64,000 nt of DNA from Gnetum montanum (taxonomy: Eukaryota > Streptophyta > Gnetopsida > Gnetales > Gnetaceae): positions 175,883 to 239,882 of the forward strand of contig MNCI01015499.1 in the NCBI GenBank assembly GCA_015680685.1, given 5' to 3'. The notes beneath the pieces are model-generated. The model was not told the origin of the DNA. It saw only the letters and a program-made list of their open reading frames with translations, and searched no databases. Made by a program: the position numbers and the translations under genes. Below are positions 57,483 to 64,000 of this stretch, piece after piece. How positions within the stretch are numbered: position 1 is the stretch's first letter; each line of letters opens with the position of its first letter.

Positions 57483-59645
57483 GGCATTAACCCATGCCAA
57501 CAACGAAGGCATAGACACATTGGAATATGAGTGTCACCAACTTCCACCCCTTAATCTAAGATCATCAATTGGGATAAGTTGGATACTTTTAAGAAATTCA
57601 AATAGGTGCTCATTATTTCAGATCTCTCCCTTTTCACTCAGTCATGGGGGAGATGGCCACCTATGCTAACCATATGGGGCCCTTAGTTCTTTTAAGTTTT
57701 TGTTTTACACATTTTTGTTTTACAAGTTTTTGTTTTAGACATTTTTGTTTTACAAGTTTTTGTTTTACATGTTTTTGTCTTACACCATTTTTTTTTACAA
57801 ATTTCTTTAACTCTTGGTTTTGTTTTACAACATCGTTATACTTTTCCATTTTGTGTGTGTGTGTGTGTTCCATCCTATAAGTTTGTCACCCAATAAGTGT
57901 TTGGAATGATGGTATGAACTATTTTCATATTGATTGCTAATGTTTGGTTTTTACCTTTAAGTCATAATGTTGATACTAAGGTATGTTTCTTTTGATATGG
58001 TAGGTAATGAGTTCACTTCATCCATCCATCCACCAGTCTATGGTCTCTCTCAACTTGGAAATGTACAGTCCCTTCTAATAAGAACTTAAACGAATCGGTG
58101 ACTGGGCACTTCTCAAACTAAGGAAGGACTCAAGGTTTGAAAAGGGTGTGACTTCAAGGGAACTTGATGCATTTGTGTGGATCGTTCTCTTAGGTGCTTG
58201 GATGTTTTCTTCTTGAGTTTTCTTGCCGTTCCAATGTTACCCCAATTATCGGAAGCTGAGACAATAAAAATAAAAAGTCTTTGCATGGTGTGGTTCTCAC
58301 GCATAAAAACACAAAACACAAAAAGATAAAAGAGAGAGAGAGAGAGAGAAGAAGAAGGAAAGTGAGAATTCAAAACACATCCCTTAGACGAAATAATGAT
58401 TTGGGCTACAAGCATTGGTTAGGAACTAAAAATGTTCCCTCTAACTAAGGCCCTTCTCACTTCCCATTCTCTCCTTATTTCATCAGAATGGTGGTGACTC
58501 ATGGGGAAGGCATTCTTGTTACTTCAAGAGGATGGTTCAGCCAAATGCATTAATGCGAAGTCACTGGATGTGGTTGGTTTGAGGCTGGAGTTGGAATGAG
58601 ATTTGCTAAGTCACATTAATCATGAAATACACAAGGGGCTGTACACCACCTTGTTCTTGGGATTCCATTCCATCCTCTTCTCTCCACCCTTCTCTCCATT
58701 GTTCACCTCATTGCCGGTTGTATCAGTAGTGTATATTTTGGTAGATACATTGTTTTCTTTTTGGTAAATTCTTGCGGTTAAGACTTTAAATCTTGTTCCA
58801 AATGACATTCCTAGAGCCTACGAACTCTTTGAATGTGGGTTTGTCAGGGCATTAAAGGGCATGAGCCTACTTTGGGGAGGACCCATTGACATTCCTCTTT
58901 GGTGCACCAGTTAAATTATTTCCCCTAAAATTTGTGCAATTAATTTCCTTTTGTTTATTTCCATCTTGACATCCATTTCATCGGTGCCATAGTTGTCCCT
59001 TTCTATCTTTCTTACTCCTTTGCTTTCTCCATTCTAATGCTATCGGAGGTTCGCGATTAGTCATGGGGGTACGGGGCCCGATTTTTTTGTTTTTTTCCTA
59101 GCCCCAACTTTTTCAATTTTTTCCTAACCCCTACACCTTCAGTAGTCATCATTAATATATATCTCCAGATTTGTATCAGCCATACCACAACTCAGTGAAT
59201 GGACTAACACTGAAGCAAGGTATCAATTAAATGATGATTCATTTACCCTTGCTAATATAAGATTGTGTTGTGTGTGTAGATGGCAGTCATACAACAACGG
59301 AATTGGATCTAGAAGGAACACATGGAGTGGAGCGGCACTGGAAGCAGCTATGCAAGGAGCAAGATCTATGGCGCGCTTACCAACGGACAATGGAAGGCGT
59401 AATTTTGGCATTGGCAGCAGCAACACTTCTTTCTCTCTCTCTTTCTCTCAAGCTGCCAACTAAGGCCTGATGTCATTGTAACAAGGTATTCACCCTTGTT
59501 GTCATGAACACCAGTTTTGTCAAGTCTTGTAATGATGATCTGTTCACATGTCATCCCATTAGTTCCATTCCCCTCAATAATCCCATACCTTCTCGATATT
59601 ATTGTAAGGAACTCGAGGATGAGTTTTCATTCAGTCATGGGGGTA
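57483..59645 (+). other. 3' noncoding tail of element C with three purine tracts
   Basis: There is no gene. The CAGTCATGGGGG string appears at 57639-57650, 59059-59071 and, as the functional tract, 59633-59645. A TTTTTGTTTTACAAG-type array occupies 57695-57850, followed by a short (TG)n run (57853-57870). A (GA)n run is at about 58331-58350. The 'gcatggtgtggttctcacgc' and 'ctttggggaggaccc' blocks (near 58283 and 58871) are shared with the other tails. Confidence 0.75.
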
Positions 59646-60679
59646 TGATGAGACGCGATTCGCATAGGCTACGATATCGCGTCGTCCCCTGTGATATCGC
59701 ATACATGATATTGGGGTCCACCACCAAGTCTATAAATAAGAGGCAGCTCTCCCTTGTTTCATCATCCTGGGCTAGAAGTAGGAAAACTCTAGTAGTTTGA
59801 TCACTCCAGAGATAGAATATTTTCCATGTGCCTGCAGTAGGAGTCCTAAAGTGAACAGATCTTTATTCAAGCAACATTGTACCTAAACACACAAGTTGTG
59901 TATGGTAATAAAGATGAACTTCTTGGATAAACCTTGTAGTGGATGGAATAGGATTTTATTTTAATGTTATTTATTACTTTCTCTCTCTGACCCTTAAACT
60001 TCTAGAATGTGAAATGAGTACGACTTGATTACGAGCATCTAAGGATGTGTACGGATAGTCAAGGAATCGGTTGCTCATCGCAAAGCGGTATGAGTACAAC
60101 TATATTACGAGCATCTAAGTGTGACTACTTGGTAACCTAGTGACGTATCCAGGATCTGCGCTTGGTAATCCCAGTGGTAGTCGTGGACAAAGATGTGTAC
60201 GGTTAGTCAAGGAATCGGCTGCTCATCGCACTTAGGCTAGATTAGATTCTGTCAACCCTTTCCTCCTAGTTAAGTGCCTCAATATGACCACTTCAAGCAC
60301 ATGTGTTATGCATGGTGATCCCAGCAACGATTAGCGTTTGGTAGTGGCGGTTGCATCGGTTCAGGGTGTGTACGGTAAGTGGGAACGGATGCTGACGCTA
60401 GGTAATTTACACTTAGTCATTAGTTAGAATTAGTAATTAGTTTCTCAACCCTCAACTCAATAACATAGGAGAAAAACATAAAAGACCATAAAAATCATAT
60501 ACCTCAGACTTACTTAACCATACATCGTGAAAACCACAAGTAAGTCTGGGAAGACAATGAATGATTAACCCCAAGTGTTCCATGGGGCGTGTAGGCACTT
60601 AGTCTACGGAGTTCAACCGGATCGTGCGTGCTATGCTCGTTTCGTATGGTTGAGTGTAGGGGTACCTCGCCACTCATCA
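59646..60679 (+). repeat. 3' LTR of element C (1034 bp)
   Basis: It matches the 5' LTR closely, including the internal duplications. TATA at 59731-59738. Confidence 0.93.
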
Positions 60680-60684
60680 ATGAG
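60680..60684. repeat. Target site duplication of element C, right copy (ATGAG)
   Basis: Identical to 53547-53551. Confidence 0.92.
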
Positions 60685-61690
60685 GTACCTTACTATAGGC
60701 ACAATGAATTCTTGTGTGTAGGCTATGGCTGAGGCAATCATTAACCTTTCTTTCCTAGGTTCAAACGAAGTTCAAACCACTTTCCAGTGACATCGCACTG
60801 TTTCATCCCTAGGGCTCACAACCATAAAACTACCACTATTGTAAGGAGTATTACCACTTGGCATGTTGTTCAAGGAAGGAGTTTATTAATTGCACCTTTT
60901 TTTAAATTTTGGAGATTCTTAAAAAGTTACCTACCTTCAGGAATAGGTAACATGTCTTTCTAGTGGGACCCCAAGGAATTTATTTTGTGTATAGCTTTTA
61001 TTTTATCTATGTTGACCTTACCAGAGGACTACCTTTAGGCATGGGTAACATCTCTTTTTAGTGACATGGTAAGGTAGCACTTATTGAAATCTTACTTCCA
61101 TTTTTCATTAGATCTATAAGAAAACAATACATCCTTAGCAATAGAATAGAACTCACAATAGTAGTCCTAAAGAATCCACAAGTTCCTTTGATGTCACACC
61201 TTTGTCATTCGCACTTGGTTCTTTACTTTTCTGTCCAGGCATAATGATCACAAATTTATTCTTATTTTTATTGTGAGAAGAATATCATTATGGCCATAAG
61301 AACCTCTTATTATTGGAATGGATGGATGGATGTCATGGTCTCATTGTATAGGTAATTAGTCCCTTATGATTTGATAATATAGAGAAATCTTCACCGTATT
61401 GGAACTACTTCTTGGTTTATTTGGTGTATTTTATTGACAATTGACAAAAATATGCACAAAATGGATAATGAAAATTATAGAAAAATAGTAAAATAAAAGA
61501 GGAATTTGAAAAATATTAAAGAATATAAAAATATTAAGAAATGAAAACATATAAAAGATTGAAAAGATATTAAAGAATGTGAAAATTGATAAGAAATGTG
61601 AAAAGGTATAACAAGAAATTATAAACCAAAAAGAATTAGAAAACAAAAAGTTGAAAAGCACTTATTAATTCCTATGTCAAGGTAATGCAT
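60685..61690 (-). other. 3' noncoding tail of element F, part upstream of C
   Basis: There is no gene. The 'ggcatgggtaacatctct'-type block occurs near 61037, and a GAAAATATTAAAGAATGTG-type short-period stretch at 61440-61650 takes the place of the T-rich arrays of A, C and D. Confidence 0.65.
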
Positions 61691-61699
61691 CTCCTCCAC

Positions 61700-62180
61700 A
61701 ATTGAACTCATGGGCAAGTATTTGGAAAATTGGCCCTAGATCTCTTGGATCATACACTCTAGATTTCTCATTTATCATCCTTAGTGATTTAGGTTTTTGC
61801 TTATTATCCCATGTAATATTGATGATAATGAGGTTTTGGTCTTTTGGAGATATATATTTTGTTGAACTAGATGGCCTTTACATCTTAAAAGAGCCAAATA
61901 TCCTCTCTTGTTTATTCTTAAATTCAAATTTCAAGTTTCCATTTCCATTATCTATTAGTGTATGATTATGATTTATGATATCCTTTTGTGAGTTCTCAGT
62001 TTGGATCACTTTCTTAGTATAGGAGTTAATAAGTGAGCCAAGAATTTCCATGCATGTTTTGGATAGTTCTATCATCTCAGTTTTTGGCCAATGGGTGTCT
62101 TTTGGTTTATTAGTGGTCCTTGTTCCTTCTTGTACACATACTTGTTTCTCACATATGTTATGGGCTCATGTAAGGATGGT
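61700..62180 (-). pseudogene. Unknown coding-like stretch between protease and tail in element F
   Basis: The open frame at 61878-62075 starts MIELSKTCMEILGSLINSYT and is rich in K, N and E. It lies where RT, RNase H and integrase would be. I cannot match it to any pol domain or to the other copies. It may be acquired sequence or part of an alternative ORF. Confidence 0.35.
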
Positions 62181-62189
62181 GTTGACATT

Positions 62190-62640
62190 TTAAACTTTCG
62201 GTTCATAGCTGCACCCTTTGTTATGATCAGTAATGCATGGAATTCTTTGCGTATGCATGGTTCCTTGATCATCTTCCTTAGAGATTTCCACAAATAAATC
62301 TCTCATTCCTAACTTAGCATCTATTATGCTAAGCCATGCTCTCCCTATAATGATAGGAAATTCCTTGTTATCATTCTTTACGTCAATTACCAAAAATTCC
62401 ACTAGGTAAGACTACCCATTAATAGTTGTCATCACATCTTCTATCTGTCCCATAGGAATGGTGACAAATTGATCTACTAGCTCTAGCCTTATGTTGCACT
62501 TCTTTAAGGGCAATAGGTTCCATGCCTTGTATGTTTCTTGAGATATCAAATTTACTCTAGGCCCTGAGTCCAGTAGAGCCTTGCATGGTGAATTTTCAAC
62601 TACTTGTAAATAAATCAAATGAAATACTAGATCAATTATT
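62190..62640 (-). pseudogene. Element F protease
   Basis: Two adjoining open frames (62412-62618 and 62190-62402) give CKALLDSGPRVNLISQETY, QIEDVMTTING and IIIGRAWLSIIDAKLGMRDL. The active-site triad is D-S-G, as in B. A frame change at about 62405 breaks it. Downstream it turns into the unknown stretch without RT. Confidence 0.8.
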
Positions 62641-63896
62641 TTCCTAAGAAGTATCCCTACCTATATCCAATATGATATTATATCTATTAGCATGATAGTT
62701 ATAAATTTTTGATTTGGTTGTTGCGGAAGCATAGTGGTGGCATTAGTGGTAAAGAATTTGAAGGGGATTTGATGGGCCAACTACTAGCAAATGTGCATAA
62801 GGATTGTGATCCATACTTGGGAGAAGTAGGCTTGTAGTATTTTGGTGGATAATAAGGAGAAGAAGTTTAAACTGAAGCATTCCCTGGAGATATAATAAGG
62901 ATAAGGATCTGGTTGCGTGAATGGATATTGTTGCCTTGGTGGTAGCATTGTCCATGTCTGTGGTTGCCGGTGGTATTGCTCTTATGGTTCTAGGTAGCGT
63001 TTTCTTGGGTAATATGTTGGCTAGAAATGTTACCTTATATTACCTTGAGGATAAGGTAGCCTTCTAGGAATCTACTTTTTGACAAAGCTTGGATTGACTG
63101 CATATACCCTAGATTCTTGCAAGTGGACCATAACAGGACAACATCCCTTAGGATGTTCATACTCGCACACATTGCATCCTAACTCTTCCTCTGAATTAGA
63201 GTCAATATACCCTTCAATAGTAGAAACTTTTCCTTTGTGCTTATAACCTTCTAGTCCATAATCTCTTTTCTTCTTTATTTCCTTATGCTTATTGAGTGCT
63301 TGTTTAGTCTTCTCTTTCACAATCTTCAAGACTGTAGCAAATTTTTCTTCCACTAAATCCCACATTTTCTCTACCCTAGTTGCTATATCATTTATTGATT
63401 TTTGGATATGTAGAGTCTTTTTTTGGATAACATATTCTAAAGTTTAATCCTCTTGCTTGTCACATATCCACACATTGTGTTTCATTATTGATGAATCTTT
63501 GTTATACTCTTTAGCTATCACTATCTTCTTGAGTTCTCCTTTCTCTTTCACTACTTGATCAATTAATCTTTTAATTCGATAGGTGGTCATCTTTGATAGT
63601 CATCCTTGGGCATCAACCCCAATGTTCTCTCTAGTTTTGTTTGTCAACCCATCTACTATGTGCGTTAGTTGTTTCTTCTACAAGAATCCATGGCCTAGGC
63701 ATCTATGCAATAAGGAATAGTATCTACTCATTGTTGCATCAAAGGATTCATGTGACCCTTGCTTCCATCCTTGGATTTGCTTTCTTAAATTTGAAACTTG
63801 AGAATAAGTATGATATTTATCATTTAAGAGTTCTAGATGGTACTCCATCTTCAAATTGATTTTAGTTTTGAGGGATTTGTACAAGCTTTTTACCTA
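62641..63896 (-). pseudogene. Element F gag, broken and cut at 63896
   Basis: Capsid residues SFDATMSRYYSLLHRCLGHG are seen at 63678-63770 and LRKQIQGWKQGSHE just before. The Cys/His segment CNVCEYEHPKGCCPVM lies near 63130-63165, preceded by an acidic SNSEEELG. A Pro-rich linker follows to about 62700. The N-terminal half is missing in the window because the sequence changes at a poly-T run at about 63896. Confidence 0.78.
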
Positions 63897-64000
63897 TTTT
63901 TTTTTGAGAGAATGTTCGGGTTTGTATTACTGAAAGTTATGGTACACGAGTAAACAATTACAATGGGGGGGACATCAGGGATGGCCCACTTTGAGGGGGG
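63896..64000 (-). mobile_element. Possible non-LTR retrotransposon 3' end (poly-T on the plus strand)
   Basis: Gag sequence of F ends at a run of about nine T, followed by 'gagagaatgttcgggtttgtattactg', unrelated to gag. On the minus strand this would be a 3' UTR ending in poly-A, as in LINEs. Only about 100 bp are visible, so the call is tentative. Confidence 0.35.

Larger units (their letters stand above)
53552..60679 (+). mobile_element. Element C: pol-deleted Athila-like retrotransposon, 7.13 kb
   Basis: The LTRs are 53552-54575 and 59646-60679, with a perfect ATGAG target duplication. A primer site follows the 5' LTR and a purine tract precedes the 3' LTR. Gag and protease are present, but protease runs into the 3' tail within about 150 bp, so RT, RNase H and integrase are missing. 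LTRs, gag and tail match element A (opposite orientation), making C a non-autonomous relative. It is inserted in the tail of element F. Confidence 0.93.
48379..64000 (-). mobile_element. Element F: pol-less Athila-like element with ORF X, 5' end beyond the window
   Basis: The 3' LTR is 48379-49254 with a purine tract beside it. Upstream on the minus strand come ORF X (49440-52284), a noncoding tail (52290-53551 and 60680 to about 61690, split by element C), a short unknown coding stretch, protease (62190-62618) and gag (to 63896). No RT, RNase H or integrase lies between protease and tail, so F was non-autonomous or has lost these. Its gag is broken at the right edge by a poly-T-fronted insert. 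It is older than C. Confidence 0.8.

Noticed and set aside
57644-57880. 78-aa ORF rich in CFTHFCFT repeats, and the similar 6759-7016 minus ORF
   Set aside because: Both are translations of the TTTTTGTTTTACA-type tandem array in noncoding tails; the array is in opposite orientation and different frames in the two elements.
59223-59554. Cluster of small ORFs near the end of C's tail
   Set aside because: Not shared with A or D tails and overlapping on both strands; no coding signal.
62091-62297. Plus-strand ORF opposite F protease
   Set aside because: Protease homology is on the minus strand.
1-64000. Host genes, tRNA or rRNA genes
   Set aside because: Looked for protein motifs outside retroelements, tRNA A/B boxes and rRNA-like segments; nothing convincing. 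Primer sites resemble tRNA ends only in complement.

Overview
The window looks like a piece of a large, repeat-dominated seed-plant nuclear genome. I found no host gene. Essentially all of it is a stack of Ty3/gypsy (Metaviridae) LTR retrotransposons inserted into one another. The only stretch I cannot assign to a transposable element is 66 bp (48313-48378), between two old elements. The element types (Athila-like copies with a tRNA-Asp-type primer site plus one 17-kb Tat/Ogre-like element with two RNase H domains) and their extreme nesting would fit a gymnosperm, but the sequence alone does not prove that.

Layout. Element B (minus strand) runs from beyond the left edge to 48312 and is the outer host of the left three quarters. 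It is interrupted twice. Element A (minus, 4259 to about 14211) sits in its 3' noncoding region. Element D (minus, 20193-47199, duplicated target TCAAG) sits in its gag. D is itself interrupted in its 3' LTR by element E (plus, 20388-37389, duplicated target TGAGG). To the right, element F (minus) runs from 48379 past the right edge and is interrupted by element C (plus, 53552-60679, duplicated target ATGAG). A non-LTR-type poly-T junction breaks F's gag near 63896. Insertion order is therefore B before A and D, D before E, and F before C.

Families. A, B, C, D and F are related Athila-like elements about 10 kb long when complete: gag, protease, RT, RNase H and integrase, followed by a long 3' noncoding tail with conserved blocks and a short-period T-rich array. 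B and F form one subgroup. They carry an extra, degenerate sense-strand ORF ('ORF X') between that tail and the 3' LTR, and a D-S-G protease motif. A, C and D lack ORF X and have an L in the middle of the protease motif. C and F lack RT-RNaseH-IN and are non-autonomous. All reading frames carry stops or frameshifts, so none of the copies looks active.

Element E is the most unusual. Besides gag-pro-RT-RNaseH-aRNaseH-IN on the plus strand, it carries a spliced minus-strand gene between protease and RT. That gene has its own TATA box, an ATG, GT-AG introns and an acidic C-terminus. Further antisense coding segments lie between integrase and the 3' LTR. A self-complementary GCTACG-type motif marks E's LTR U3, the antisense promoter and the antisense introns, but not the exons. 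Three diverged tandem arrays of one related unit sit at the boundaries of these modules. Similar family-specific palindromic motifs lie next to the TATA box in the LTRs of the other families.
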